A stretch of 64,000 bases of DNA. Origin: Cymodocea nodosa (lineage: Eukaryota; Streptophyta; Magnoliopsida; Alismatales; Cymodoceaceae). The stretch is from contig CM072336.1 of NCBI GenBank assembly GCA_036874045.1, positions 9,142,501 to 9,206,500 on the forward strand, in the 5' to 3' direction. The position numbers were made by a program, and so were the translations under genes. The notes below the pieces were generated by a model. The model did no database searches and had not been told where the DNA came from. It worked only from the letters and a program-made list of their open reading frames with translations. This document shows positions 46,048-59,219 of this stretch, in pieces. Every line of letters starts with the position of its first letter. Positions within the stretch are counted from its first letter, which is position 1.

Positions 46048-46729
46048 CTCCTCATAATGGTACGAGAAGTTTGATGGCAAATTTAAAATATTTTCTATCA
46101 TTTTTCTTTATTTGCAAGAATTATATTTTACAACATTAACTTGTACCTTTATTTGCAAATGATAATGAAATTTAATTTATCTGGACATATGTGATATGTT
46201 TGATGTGATCAAAACAATGCGTATGAAGTATCATTCTTATGAGAAGATGTAAGGTACAAGATTAGTCATTAATCCTTAAGAGGTTTATTGACACATCTAT
46301 ATGAAATAGATATATCCTAAGATGCACAAGAGAAATATGATGCATATTTTTCCAAGGGAAAAAGGATCAAGAAAAACCTATGTTCAATAGAATGGCACAC
46401 CTGGTGAGACCTCTCCTCCTTAGTATCATGTCTCATAGGAAAAACATACCTTTAGCCATTATATAATGACATTTACTCATGCTATTAATAGATATTACAG
46501 GAAGTTTGCAATGGCCTCCATAGTTTCTTACATAATGTTCGTTGGATTTGGAAGCTTTGAGTCTACCACTATGATACATGTGTATGAGAATGATGTGTAG
46601 GTTCCCATGAAACTCCATGTTCTCTTGACACCTACTACTTTTGTAGCATCTACTATTCCAATTTTTTAATCAACTATTGGAAACCCTATGTCTAAAACAC
46701 AAGTTCCTACTACAAGAATGAAGTCTTAG
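46048..46729. other. Anonymous segment between AT-rich array and copia integrase fragment
   Basis: Absent from the related locus at 9215, where its flanks are fused. A minus-strand frame at 46,618-46,433 may belong to the same copia remnant as the integrase piece at 46.7-47.1 kb, but I see no clear motif. Confidence 0.4.
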
Positions 46730-47130
46730 CACTACTTCCCCATTGACTACCATCGCAAATGAGTGCAGCATCATTAGGGTTTTTAAGCTTCATTGGGACA
46801 GATGATCCTCTATTCATCAGATAAGCAGCTGTACTGATAGCTTCAGCCTAGAATGCTTTGAGAAAACTTGCATGTAGTCTCATGCATCTAACCCATTCAT
46901 TTAAGGTCTTGTTCATTCTCTTAGTAACACCATTTTGTTGTAGAGTCCCAACTATAGTCCTTTGCCTTTTGATTCTTTATTTTTTATAGTAGATTTTAAA
47001 TTCTTGGCTATCATATTCCCCTTCATTGTTTGACCTGATTGGTTTCAATTTTCTATTACATTGATTTTCCACTTCTACTTTCCATCTCTTGAAAACTTGA
47101 TTTCAGGACAAAGTCTATAAATTATTTCTA
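46730..47130 (-). pseudogene. Ty1/copia integrase fragment (third lineage)
   Basis: Minus-strand translation gives GTLQQNGVTKRMNKTLNEWV and then an RCMRLHASFLKAFWAEAIST segment and a LMNRGSSVP segment. This is the end of the integrase core and its helix in copia elements of the RE1/Tork type. It is more canonical than the other copia copies and clearly a different family. It is flanked by AT-rich dyad arrays on both sides. Confidence 0.7.
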
Positions 47131-47139
47131 AATTCTTAG

Positions 47140-47628
47140 AAACTTTAATAATACTTGATTTCATTTTAGATACTTACATTTTTTATCTAAAATATTAATA
47201 TTTTACTCTCTTGGGCATTTTTTATAGTTTCATATTATAGTTTAATACTTGACATATGTAATTTTATTTTAAAGATTTCTATTAATATCTAAAATATTTG
47301 GATTTTTATTTTTCATATATGTATAATTTTAATATCTAGATATTTATAGTTTATATCTAATACATTTAATTTAATCTAATTTTTACACATATTTTAGGTA
47401 TGTATATTTTATATCCAAACATACTTCTAATTTTGAATCTTTACATATTTATATCCCATATATAAGATATTTATCTTTGTTTAATTTTTCATATTGTATT
47501 TTAGATATTTATATTTTATATCTAAAATACTTCAATCTTAGATACTTATATTTTATATTTAAGTTTTCTTTAGTTTGATCTTAGATACCTTTGTTTAGTA
47601 TCTAATACTTCTAGATTTTAAAATTTCT
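47140..47628. repeat. AT-rich dyad array (second class), matching 9230-9460
   Basis: Series of TTAGATATTTAT...ATATCTAAAATAC and TTAGATACTTAT palindromic words. From 47,403 it is nearly identical to the copy at 9.23-9.46 kb. It ends abruptly at the third ORF of gypsy copy 2. Confidence 0.7.
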
Positions 47629-48421
47629 ACAAATATAATTGTGTCTATTCTTCATTTTCTGATAGTAAATCTACAAAAATAAGCTCTCTATGCCTTTTTG
47701 CCAAAATTATAAGCTTTGACTTAACAGTTAGAGTCTCAGGTACTTTTTCTTTCTTTACAACAGTTGGCTTTGAAGGCCTAGTTTCAAGTTCTTTTTGTAT
47801 AGTGGCTGGTATTATTCCAGCTACTATATGATATTATTCTACTTTAATTTCATAATGAGTTTTTAACCTATCTTCTGCTTGTTTCTTCATCATAGCATTA
47901 TATAGAATATGTGCTTTAGCTATACCCATGACCTCTTCATCTCCTTGGTCTTTACAGAGTTGAACTAATTTCACAAATTCTTCACTTTGCTTTGCAAACT
48001 CAAGTGCACGAAACTGAATAGTGACCTTTGGTGTTTCTGATTGTTGTAGGGGTCTAGATTGTTCTTGTTCTTCTTGTGGTTGTTCTCTATTTCTATATTT
48101 TTCCGCATAATAGGCTATTTTCTTCAATAACCATAGCCTGGATTTACGCCTAATCAATTCTAGGGTAATTTTGTTATTAGGTCTTAACCTTCTTTTCTTA
48201 TTAACGATAGTTTCAGTTGCCATTCTCATTCTCGTTTCTAAAATACTAGGTGTTTTTACAATTAAATCTACTAACTTTTGCGTAAAGCAGAAAATTTGTT
48301 CTTCTACCTCTTGTAGCTCTTTCTCCTTGATTGTATTTCGAATCTTTTTCCTTGAATACCAATCTTTAGACCACTTGAGGAATTCTGTAGTGTCATTCTC
48401 ATTCCACCAATTTTGTTCCAT
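47629..48421 (-). pseudogene. Third ORF of gypsy copy 2, N-terminal half
   Basis: A 195-codon uninterrupted frame (48,421-47,834) encodes a very hydrophilic, helical protein. It resembles the N-terminal half of the third ORF at 30,455: WW..N start region, KKIRN, KELQEVEEQ, RPNNKITLELIRRKSRLW, and a Gln/Glu-rich linker. KDQGDEEVMGIAKAHILY then follows. After a stop the similarity continues to about 47,640, where the copy is cut by the AT-rich array. The plant-transposon-protein-like C-terminal half is missing. Confidence 0.6.
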
Positions 48422-48599
48422 CTTCTACTTCGTTATATTACGGGATTGAACAAAATGAAAATAGCTTTCACAATGCTAAGTACTAAATGATTTTTGTTGA
48501 TAATGCCCCTAATCCTAAGTTTTTAAAGGTTAAATAAGCCCTAAGTTTTGGTGGGCTATTAGGTTATTTCCTATGCAAATTACGCACAACTTAACCTTA

Positions 48600-49260
48600 C
48601 TACTCCGTTGAGTTATAGGTTAACTCAACAAATTAAGTTTGTGGACTTATCCTAGTACTTCGCTGAATTACAAGTTTACTCAACGGAATAAGTTTGTGGA
48701 CTTACCAATAGACTCAACAAAGTAAGTTTATTGAGTTAAGCATAACTTAACAGACTTTAAAAAAACTTTTTCTAGTAAAATATAATATAAATATAATTTT
48801 TACTTTAGTCAAAATCAAAGAAGCTTCTATCTGACCGACCCTTACTTTTATAATTTTTCCTAAATTTGGTTGAATTGATAATTTTCGTCAATCAAACCAG
48901 TGATTAATATACATATATATTTCTTTGGTTTTTTATTTCGATCAAACTGGTAGATTTCTGGTTATACCAAGATTTTATATATAAAATTTTCACTAATTTG
49001 GTTAAACCAATATACTGTTCTGGTCAAATTGACATTATATAATTATATATAAAAATTAATAATAAAATTTTTTTAGACTTCGATTGAATCAAGAATAAAT
49101 TTTGGTTAAACTAAAATTGTTTTACTATTAATAATTATATATATATATATCTTTACTCGGTCAAACTGATATTAAAATTTGGTCGAATTGATAATTTTTC
49201 TTAAGATACTAGGTTAAATTGGTTTTACATCTCGGTTTAACTGACAATAATATATATATA
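48600..49260. repeat. Inverted-repeat arrays between integrase and third ORF, copy 2
   Basis: 48,603-48,750 has CGTTGAGTTA/TAACTCAAC-type arms. 48,830-49,260 has diverged TTGGTTnAACCGA-like words (GGTCAAATTGAC, CGATCAAACTGG, CTCGGTTTAACTGA). Order and position are the same as in copy 1. Confidence 0.6.
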
Positions 49261-49299
49261 AAAATTTAATTTAATTTTTTTTGGCTATATATATATGAT

Positions 49300-50610
49300 G
49301 TATTTCACTTAAGTAATGAGACTTGGGTAGTCTTCTACTCTTACTTCTTCTATAATTCTAAATGTATTTTTTACAAATTAAAGGATGGGTTGAAGTCTTT
49401 CCCCATTAACTTTAAATAAATTCTGATTTTTAAGATTTTCTTCTCAATTATCCATGAGAATAAATATTTTGTACTATGTATGGTCTGCCCATTTAGATCT
49501 TAATTTCCTTAGATGGCTATGAAGTCTAGACATGTAAAGATACACCTCTTGTCTTATTTCAAAGATTTTTGGGATAATTTTTCTATCATGTCATAACCTC
49601 ATTTTTTCTTTTTCTACTAATGTTCTTCAATAAGCTTCATTTCTAAATTCTTCTAATTCGATTAATTGTATCTTTCTATACTCAACAACTCTATCTATGT
49701 CAATATTCAAAGTCCTTAATGCCCAAGAAGCTTTATGTTCTAATTCATTGGGTAAGTGACAACTCTTTCCATATACTATCTTAAAAGTTGACATTCCTAG
49801 ATTAGTTTTATAAGCAGTTCTGTAAGCCCAAAGTGCATATATTAACCTTGTAGCCCAATCTTTTCTAGTAAGGTTAACTACTTTTTCTAGAATTAGTTTG
49901 ATTTGCTTATTTGCACTTTCAATTTGTCCACTTGTTTGAGGATGATATGAAGTTGTAATCTTGCAATTTACTCCATATTTCTTCATTAAAGCTTCAAAAC
50001 TTCTATTACAAAAGTGAGTTCCTCTATCGCTAATAGCAACTTTAGGTACTCCAAATCTAGCAATTATATTAGTTTTTATAAAATGTATTACCACTTTGTT
50101 GTTATTGGTTTTTGTAGAAATTACTTCTATCCATTTAGACACATAATCCACACCTAGAAATATATAATTATATTGATTAGACATAGGGAATAGACCCATA
50201 AAATCAATTCCCTATATATCAAAGATTTTAACTTCAACAATAGGATTTAAAGGCATCATGTTTCTCCTTGATATCCTTCCTATTTGTTGATATCTTAAAC
50301 AACTCAAACAATATTTTTAAGCATCTTTAAATAATGTTGGCTAATAAAAACTACATTGTAAGACTTTAACAATAGTTTTTCTTGAACCAAAATGTCTTCC
50401 ATATGCTTGGTTATGACAGAAAGATAATATGCTTACATATTTGGTTTTGGAATACACCTCCTTATGACAAAATTAGGATATTTCTTAAATAAGTAAGGGT
50501 CTTCCCAATGGTAATATTTTACTCTAGAAAAGAATAATTTCTTATTTTGTCTATTCCAATCCTTAGGTGTTAATTTTGTAACTAAATAATTAACTGTCTA
50601 CGTATTAAGG
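49300..50610 (-). pseudogene. Ty3/gypsy integrase and RNase H linker, copy 2
   Basis: Retains the zinc region missing from copy 1: a YGRHFGSRKT segment, PTLFKDA and CLSCLRYQQIG (50,410-50,280). The core frame is 50,199-49,627 with [16 protein letters not shown] and [12 protein letters not shown], so Asp-Asp-Glu is present. The C-terminal part has KLRSKWA and NGERLQPIL to about 49,310, with stops. Confidence 0.8.
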
Positions 50611-52141
50611 TGTAGGATCGTATGGCTACACAAGAGGGGGTTGAATTGTGTATTTCAATATTTTCGATTATAATTGAAACTTCAAAACTCAAAAATAAGT
50701 TGAGACTCTATTTTCATAAAATCATTTTTATTCAAGGTTTCAATTACAATATACAATTCAATTCTGCTCAAAAATTGTAGATGCAATTATATATCGATAC
50801 CATGTTTCATCTATACAATTTCATAACTACAAACAGAGAAAACTAATTTGCAGAATTTAAAACATTTCTCCCTGTTTGAGATCTTTCTTCTTCTTCTACT
50901 TTTTCTTCTTTAGTAATTCTTCAGTGACAAATATCTTGTCTTTCTCTACTTCACCGAATTTGCTTTCTTTTGATACTTTAGATCTTCAGTGACATAGATC
51001 TTACCTTTTTCTGCTTCACTGAATTTTCTTCCACTTGAGAGCTTTTCCTCGAAAAGTGTTTTTGATCCTTGAAAAGATTTTTCGTTTGGTATGCAGGGAT
51101 AATTGATCAACTAGAATTCTATGCCTTTTATACTATATCTTCATTTCATACATATCCTCCACGTTTAATCACTATCAGTTTTCCACTTCTTCACGTCTTC
51201 TCTTTTTCCTTCATCAAAATACACACATTCTAACTCACGTTTACATTTCAAATTTTCTTTAATCATCAATCCTAGATCTCTGAAAAATTTCCTACAAAAT
51301 AAACTTTCTCGTCCAAAATTTTTCAATAGTGTAATAAGTAGTCGTTACTTTAATGTTAACTAAACGAGTAACACAAGTAGATATATAACTTAACGTTTCT
51401 AACTTAACGAGTTCCTCATGTGCCAACTCACGTGACAAGTATTATAGCTAACTCAACGAACTAAGTCTGTGGTGTTACGCTAACTCAACGAACCAACTTC
51501 ATGGTGTTACGATAACTCAACGAACCATCTCCGTTGTGTTACAAACAACTCAACAAACCAGTAATAAACAAATGTTTTTATAATCAGAATTTTACCACGT
51601 GCAAAAATAACAACTTAAGTTTTATAACGCTAACCTAACGCGTTGCCTTAGTGTTCAATATAGCAACTCAATGCGTTTAGTTATGTTAACTTAACAAGTT
51701 AAACATGTGCACCTCACGTGATACAATATAACATTCGTAACTTTTAATTCACCACGTGTACAACACTAACTTAATGAGTTTGTCTCTTCTTTTACTCACT
51801 AATTTAACGAGTTCTCACGTGATCTCTATACAAATAACACTCTAACTTAACTAGCTGTCTAATGTGCACTGTTCATGATACAGAAAATATAACTTTAAAA
51901 CATATCATGTTTTTCAATAAAAACACACATTAACTTAACGTTTAGTTAAATAAGAAATTACTACAACGAAATGACTAGTTATTAATTTAGTATAATTTTA
52001 GATCCAATACAGACAAGTATTTATATTAGTAAGCTTTTTCTGTAATAATTGATGTTTTTAATTTCTTTTCACAAGCAATAGTAATTGAGTAAATATAATT
52101 ATTTTCATTCAACACACACCATCAAAACAAAATACTCAACA
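50611..52141 (-). mobile_element. Complete copia solo LTR with target duplication (1,531 bp)
   Basis: Runs from TGTAGGATCGTATGGC to ATACTCAACA. TAAGG (50,606-50,610) and CAAGG (52,142-52,146) flank it, and the undisturbed site in copy 1 reads ACCAAGGCATT (near 33,767). It inserted between RNase H and integrase. It is the full-length reference for the copia LTR family: a G-run near the left end, CG-N4-GTTA modules at 51,450-51,570, and CACGTG boxes at about 51,430, 51,715 and 51,817. Confidence 0.88.
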
Positions 52142-52681
52142 CAAGGCATTATTTCTATTATCATTAATTGTTCATTAGGAAAGTGATCCTTAATCTCAAT
52201 TTTAGAATTTTCTATTTGTAACTTAATAAGTGATCAGCTACTACATTCTTACATCCTTTTTTATCTTTAATTTCTAAGTCAAATTCTTACAATAATAATA
52301 TCCACTGGATCAGTCTAGGCTTAATTTCTTTTTTTGCTATTAGATGCTTTAAAGCTGAATGATCTATGTATACTAATACTTTAACTCTAATTAAATACAA
52401 TCTAAATTTTTCTAAGGCAAACACAACAACTAATAATTCTGTTTTAGTAGTTGTACAATTTATCTGAGCTTCATTTAAGGTTTTGCTTGCATAATGAATT
52501 ACTCTAGGAGATTTTTCTATTTTCTACCCTAACATAGTTTCTATAGTAAAATCAGATGCATCACACATTAACTCAAATGGGTGATTCTAATTAGGTGCTT
52601 GTATTATAATAGTTGTAATTAAGCTAGTTTTAAGCTTAAAGAAAGTTTCTTTACAATTTCTATCAAATTTAAATGGGACAT
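52142..52681 (-). pseudogene. Ty3/gypsy RNase H, copy 2
   Basis: Minus-strand translation shows [15 protein letters not shown], a TTTKTELL region, [16 protein letters not shown] and a VVADHL segment, with several stops. The Asp of the DH motif that is mutated in copy 1 is kept here. It is bounded by the two solo LTRs. Confidence 0.75.
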
Positions 52682-54702
52682 TGTTTAGAATGAAAAAGTG
52701 CATAATATTAATGGTTAATGAATGGTAAATTGCATAATAGTTAGCTTATCATATGAGAATTAAGCCATTATGTCATAATTATATGATTACATGCCTTAAT
52801 TACAGAATATGCATAATTTCAAGAAATTAGTGTTAATTAAATATCATTTCTAAAAGATTGAAAACATGGTTTACATGTGGTTTTATAGTATTAAGCATAA
52901 TATGTTTTATTTGCACATATTTATATCATGTATAGTGCACGGTAATAACTCATTGAGTTAGTGTTCTTTTTTTAAAAAGATCATGTGCCAACTTGTTGAG
53001 TTACAGGTTTAAAGGTGTAAAAAGATCACATGAGAACTCGTTGAGTTAGCGAGCAAAACTATAAGTTGTATATCTGAACTCGTTAAGTAACATTATGCAT
53101 GTGTTGAATTTAAATGTTATACTATCACGTGAGTTGCACATGTTTAACTCGTTAAGTTAGCATAACTATATGCGTTGAATTACTTGATTAAATACTAAGG
53201 TAATGAGTTATGTTAGTGTTATAAGCTTATAAGTTATTTCTTTATTTCACGTGATACATATATTATTATTTATATCAAGTCCATTGAGTTAAGCTTAACT
53301 CAACGAGGTAAGTCCGTTGAGTTATAATTAAGTCAACGAAGTAAGTCCGTTGAGTTATAATTAAGTCAACGAAGTAAGTCCATTGAGTTACGTTAACTCC
53401 ATGGACTAGTTATTTGCTAATATTTAAATGTGAGCAATTGCAGAAACAGGAAATTCGAAGGAAAACTATGATTGCACGTATCACGTAAGATTTAACTTGT
53501 GGAATGAAGAAGAAATCACTATCGTTGATACGAATGAAGGAGATCCAACCGATCATTTAGGCGGAAACAGTTACTACTGAAAGAAATATAAAAGGAAAAA
53601 AGAAAGAATGAAGGATGGGTGTGGAGAACCACGCTAACTACAGCAAGCGTTAGTCATTTCCTGAAGTTCTACCAAAATCACACCACCAATCACTAATCAT
53701 CGAAAGTTTGTGAAGATACTTTTCAGATGTCAGGTCGATTTCGAGTCAAACACGGTGACTGACAACCATTGTGAGGAGTGATCCCATCCTAGGAAGGGAA
53801 CCCGTTTTCACAAAGCATTGAATCATCTCTTAGGAGATAGTAAAGTTTCTAGCCTTGTTTTGGGTTGATGCTAATATACTGAAGAGGAGATCAACTTACA
53901 AGTCTTGGTTTGCAATTCTATTGGGAGAGAGACGCGTAATAGTAAGTGATTAAGTTTTCAGTGGTGTAATCACGTCGCATATATTGACGGGAGTTTTTAC
54001 TATCAATAGAGAATTTTACATTTCACCTTTCGTTCATCTTTAGGAACATATCATAACAAAAACAAACCAAAAACTCATTATCTATTTTTATATTTATCAA
54101 ATCACTATTGTATCGTTTGTTTTGTATTGTTAGTAATGTTAGTATTGTCATTATTGTTGAATATTTTATGTTTATTTCATTCTAGAAAATAGAAAATCAT
54201 CTTACTGATTACTGAAACTAGTTTGTATTCAATTCTAAAATCTTGATTAATATGGTTACTGTTTGAAATATCTGAATGTTAGTGTTTATTAATGATAAAT
54301 ACTATATAAACTAACATTAAAAGCTGAATTGATGTTATTTACATTCTATGAAACCACCCAATGGATGACCAAATTTCTCTATGAACAGCAAATTTAATTG
54401 GAACTTACTAGTGAAGCTTGTGGAGTTAACTTAAGTCCATGAGGATAGTCCATTGAGTTAGTAGTAAGTCAACAAAGTACGTAATTCAACACACATAAAT
54501 CTCTAGCTATAAAAATCAACATAGTATAAAAATTTTACTCGGTCTTTGTGAGATTGACCTATACTTGCACATTTATGCAATAGAGACTATGCACTTGTAG
54601 TTAAAAAATAAATTAGATGTAATATCTAATTTATGGAAATTATTTGTTTACTTCTAAAAGAAATTATAAACATATATTTAAGCAAACAAAATTCACCAAA
54701 TA
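52682..54702 (+). mobile_element. Gypsy solo LTR, opposite orientation, with target duplication (2,021 bp)
   Basis: Starts TGTTTAGAATGAAAAAG, the reverse complement of the 39,186 end, and finishes TTCACCAAATA. GACAT occurs directly on both sides (52,677-52,681 and 54,703-54,707). It splits the RT/RNase H region of copy 2. At 53,310-53,390 the CG-N4-GTTA module is amplified as near-identical units of about 33 bp. Confidence 0.88.
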
Positions 54703-56491
54703 GACATCCTTTAACAAATTAATCAAAGATCTAGTTATTTTGCTAAAATCTTTGATAAATCTCTTGTAAAATCCTGTATGTCTTAAAAATAATCTAATAT
54801 CTTTTACTGATTTAGGTTTTGGTAAATTTAAAATAACTTCTATTTTGGCTTTATCTACCTTTAGTTCTTTCATTGAAACAACATGCCTTAAGACTATTCC
54901 TTGTTTCACCATAAAATGCCATTTTTCCCAATTCAAAACCAAATTTTTCTCCACGTAATGGCTCAACACGAGTTCTATTTCTTTAAACATACTTCAAATG
55001 AAGTTCCATATACTATAAAGTCATCCATGAATATTTCTAAAAAATCTTCAATTATTCCAGTAAAAATACCCTACATACACCTTTGAAAAGTAGCTAGTGC
55101 ATTGCACAATCCAAATGATATTCTTTTAAATGCATAAGTTCCATTAGGACATGTAGAAGTTGTTTTCTCTTGATCCTCTAATACTATTGGAACTTGGTTA
55201 TATCCTGAATACCCATCTTAGAAATAAAAATATTCTTGACTTGCTAATTTTTCTAACATTTGATCTAAAAATGGTAAAGGAAAATGATATTTCCTAGTCA
55301 CAGCATTCAACTTCCTATAATCTATATACACTCTCTAGCTTGATTAGATTCTTGTTGGAATCAATTCTTGATTTTCATTCCTAATAACTGTTATCCTTGA
55401 TTTCTTAGGAACGATATGGATTGGACTAACCCATGAGTTGTTAGAAATCGGATATATGATATCATTATCTAACCATTTCATAATTTCTTTCTTGACTACT
55501 TCTTTAAGGTTTGGATTTAATCTATGTTCAAGAATTCTTATTAGTTTAACATTTTCTTCTAGATATATATGATGTCGACATATAGTTGGACTTAACCCTT
55601 TTATATTAGTCATAGTCCAGCCATTGCTTCTTTATATTTCTTTACTACACATTCTAATTTAGAATTATGATCTTTTAAATCTGATGATATAATGATAGGA
55701 CACATCCTTTCTTTCCCAAGAAATCTATATGTCAACTCAAGAGATAATGGTTTTAATTCTAGATGTTGACCATTAGCAACCAAAGCTCCTAATTTAACAT
55801 TTTCATCCCTAGCATCAAATTCATCTTGATCTCTTTTTACTTTGCTTAAATCTTTATCTACATTTTCACTCTCTTCAAGATTTTTGATATCTAATTATCT
55901 ATTTAATTCTTCTTGAATTAAATCTTCTAACACATTTCTTTCATCCTCTAGAAAGTTTATAGTGTGTAAAGATATGTCTATACCTTCATTCTCTTCTAGT
56001 TTGAAAATATTTAGTTGAGTATTCTCATTACCGTAGGCTAATTTTATCATTCCACTTTTACAATTTATAATTGTCCTTAAAGTTGCTAGAAATAACCTCT
56101 CCAAAATTAAAGATGTACCTCTATTCTAATTCATAGTTTTTTTGGGAATCCAAAACAACAATATCCATAGGATAAATGAAGTTCTTAACTTTAATCAAAA
56201 CATCATCTTTTTTCCTCTAGGGTATCTTATATTACGATCTACTAATTGAATGATAGTACTAGTAGGATTTAAGCCTTCTGATCCTAAGGATACAAATATA
56301 TCACTTGGCATAACATTTATACCTACACCTAGGTCTGTTAAGCTTCTATCCAAAATTATATTACTTATTGTGCACGATATAATAGGTGTTCTTGGATCAG
56401 ATAATTTTTTTGGAATCTAAGGTAAAAATAAAGAACTACTTTGCTCTACTAAAAAGACTTTTTTCAACACTTTCCTCTCTCTTCTTAGTAC
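54703..56491 (-). pseudogene. Ty3/gypsy protease and reverse transcriptase, copy 2
   Basis: Protease region 56,490-55,700, with the frame 56,104-55,895 matching the copy 1 segment after the active site. RT runs 55,613-54,703: [46 protein letters not shown], and a last frame of 108 codons (54,990-54,664) through VLNWEKWHFMV and [11 protein letters not shown]. Multiple stops and at least one frameshift. Confidence 0.8.
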
Positions 56492-58072
56492 TGTTAGAGA
56501 TAATGTTCTTATCTATTAATATGTTTATGTTTTGATGGTTGACAAAGATAATTTATATTTGAATAAGTCAAATGATGAACTTCAAAATATTGTCTAAGTA
56601 CATAAGGTTACGAACTGTCATAAAGATAAATAGTTAACTTTATGGATTCTCATAAATTTATCTAATTCATAAATTTGGATTATTACTCAAAAAATTCTCT
56701 AAGTATATAACTTTACGGACATATGTAAACTTATGAGAATAACTTTATGGACATTCATAAAGTTATGAAATTACATAAATATATAAGTTATGAATCTATG
56801 GTTAAGTATACAAAGGTTATTTAAAATAGGTCTTTGTATTTTACACATGTCAATTGTTAGGATTCGTAAAGTTTACACATGTAATTATGGGGATAAGTTT
56901 ACGGACATCTATTATGTTATGCTATATATAAGCTCGTAAAGTTAGGGGCATAACTTTACGAAGGACTGTAATGTTATGACTTTGATAAATCTATAATTAT
57001 TTCTTATATTTGATCATAGTTTATTATAGAAATATTTATTTTGTAGTTGACACATGGCACACATGTATTCACACATGTTCTACCATAATTTTAAAGACTT
57101 GGTCAAATATTTATAGATGACAATCAGAGATAAATTTTACAAAGTCAAGATTGAAGATCGTAGTTTGAAAAAGTCTAGAACTGAACGAGTTCGTTGAGTA
57201 AAGCTTAACTCAACAAGGTTGGTACGTTGAGTTACAGTTAAGTCAATGAAGTAAGTTCGTTGAGTTACAACTAACTTCACAAATTAGTTATTTTTGTACC
57301 ATTCGATTATGAGCAATTGTAGGAAATTTGAAAAAGAAGGAAGGTGTATGTAGGATCATGTGTAATCAGTTAGAGTTCCTCATATAATATAAATAGAGTT
57401 AAATTAAAGTTAGAAGGTAGTTCTTTCGGTAGTACTCTACAGAAAATTCTTAGAAGACTTAAAGATTCTTGGAGAACGACAGTTCAAAGTTATCTGAAGG
57501 AACTCAACAATAACAAAGCTATTTCTTGAAGATTCAAGTGTTGTTGTATAATCAAGAGGAAAATTTTATTACATTTATGCTTCCTAGATAAATTCCTATT
57601 TGCACTTATTGTACATTGAAAAAGAGATAACCTATCCATAAGGGGTGTTGTAGAGGAAACTCTGAAAGGTTTTCTTTCAAAAGAGTTTTAGATAACTTTA
57701 TGAAAGTCCGTAAAGTTATGCAAATAACTATACGAGGCTTCGTATAGTTAGTATGGTAATTGTACGAGGGTCCATACAATTAAAGAGATAACTTGATAGA
57801 GGATCGGTGCTTAGTCAAGTTGAGTTTGCTTTGAGTAAAGCTGAAGTACACTAGGTTTTGAGTGAATCAGAAACTCCTGAGAATAGTAAATTCTTGAGTA
57901 GACACTCAAGGAGTAGATGTACCTTGGTTGAGGGGAACCACTATAAATTTTCTATGTTCTTTTATCTCTATTTCATTTCCGTATTAACTAGATTTAAAAA
58001 TGGAACCAAAAAATTAGAAAATTTACAATATACTTAATTCACCCCCCCTCTTAAGTATAAACATTTCCTACA
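56492..58072 (+). mobile_element. copia LTR (1,581 bp), plus orientation
   Basis: Begins TGTTAGAGATAATGTTC at the edge of gypsy copy 2. It ends with a CACCCCCCC run and ...ATTTCCTACA, followed 3 nt later by a primer site, so it is a 5' LTR. It contains perfect 11-bp inverted repeats TCGTAAAGTTA/TAACTTTACGA (56,934-56,961) and TAACTATACGA/TCGTATAGTTA (57,725-57,750). CGTTGAGTTA-type modules lie at 57,190-57,280. Confidence 0.82.
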
Positions 58073-58075
58073 ATT

Positions 58076-58086
58076 TGATATCAGAG
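58076..58086 (+). promoter_or_regulatory. copia primer binding site
   Basis: TGATATCAGAG, one base from the usual TGGTATCAGAG complement of initiator tRNA-Met. It lies 3 nt after the LTR. Confidence 0.85.
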
Positions 58087-58146
58087 TAAGGTTAATCATT
58101 TTTCTACTAGGAAAGGTATTTTTAAATTTAGGATTTTGAAGTTAAA

Positions 58147-59219
58147 ATGGCTAGTTTTGGAAGTGAATGGCGTAGTTTTCACAGGCTACCTTTGTTCGAT
58201 GAAATAAAGTATACTTATTAGAAATAGAGAATGACTATTTTCATTTAGTCAATAGATTTTGAACTATGAAATGTATTTATTGAAAAATTCCTGAATTAAA
58301 TATGCCATATAATCTTTGGATAGATGAAAAGAAGAAACTGCAACAATTAAATGTTAAAGGCATGAATATTTTGTTTTGTGCATTATCATATGAGTAGTTT
58401 AATAAAGTATTATCATATATGTCTGCATTTGAAATATGACATGCATTAGAAATTACAAATGAAGGAACAAATCAAGTTAAGGAATCTAAAATAAATTTAC
58501 TTGTACATCAATATGAATTATTTATGATGCATGAGAATGAAACTATTTTTAACATGTTTACGAGATTCCTTACCATAGTTAATGGTTTAACAGCACTTAG
58601 TTGAGAGTGTGCAAGGGAAGATCTTGTGAGGAAAATTCTTAGATCCTTGTCTTCTGAATGGAAATGGAAGGCAACAAGAATTGAAGAAGCAAATGATTTG
58701 TCAACCTATACCTTAGATGAGCTTATTGGAAACCTCTCTACTTATAAGGTTAAACTTAAAGTTGAACATGTCTCAGGAAAAAAGAATCAGAAGAAGAAAG
58801 AGATTGCATTTCAAGTATCTTCTGATATAGAAAATAATTCTAATTCTGATTCAGATATTGCATTTTTAGCTAGGGAATTCAAGAAGGCTTGGAGAAAAAG
58901 AAAGGATTTGAAGAGAACTAGATCTTCAAGAAAAGATATGGTTGAAGTTCTTATTTGTTATCATTGTAACAAAAAAGGGCACTTTAGATTTAATTGTCCC
59001 TCAAGGTCTAAGGAGGAAAAGAAATCTGATAAGAAATTTAAGGAAAAGAAGAGTAAATGTAAGCCTAAGTTTAAGTTTTCAATGAAAGGATTTAAGAAGA
59101 AGGCTTTACAAGTAATGTTTGACGATGAGAGTTCTTCAAATGAAGAAGACATATTAGATTCCTCTAGCTCAAGCTCAGACTCAGATAAAACACTACATAG
59201 GCATCGAGGTCAAAACTAG
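58147..59219 (+). pseudogene. Ty1/copia gag
   Basis: ATG at 58,147 starts MASFGSEW, then the RLPLFDE...Y segment typical of the DUF4219 start. It has several TAG/TGA codons where Trp is expected. UBN2-type gag follows. The last frame, 58,626-59,219, is intact: LRSLSSEWKWKATRIEEA, then a KKAWRKRK segment, the zinc knuckle CYHCNKKGHFRFNCP (about residues 113-127 of that frame), a Lys-rich stretch and a Ser/Asp/Glu-rich tail. Nothing of protease or pol follows; the element is broken at 59,219. Confidence 0.8.

Larger units (their letters stand above)
47629..56491 (-). mobile_element. Athila/Tat-like gypsy element, copy 2, with nested solo LTRs
   Basis: Same gene order as copy 1: protease, RT, RNase H, integrase, inverted-repeat arrays and third ORF, read from 56,491 leftward. 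It is interrupted by a copia solo LTR (50,611-52,141) and an inverted gypsy solo LTR (52,682-54,702). Its 5' part is cut by a copia LTR at 56,492 and its 3' part by the AT-rich array at 47,628. It has more stops than copy 1, so it is older. Confidence 0.8.
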
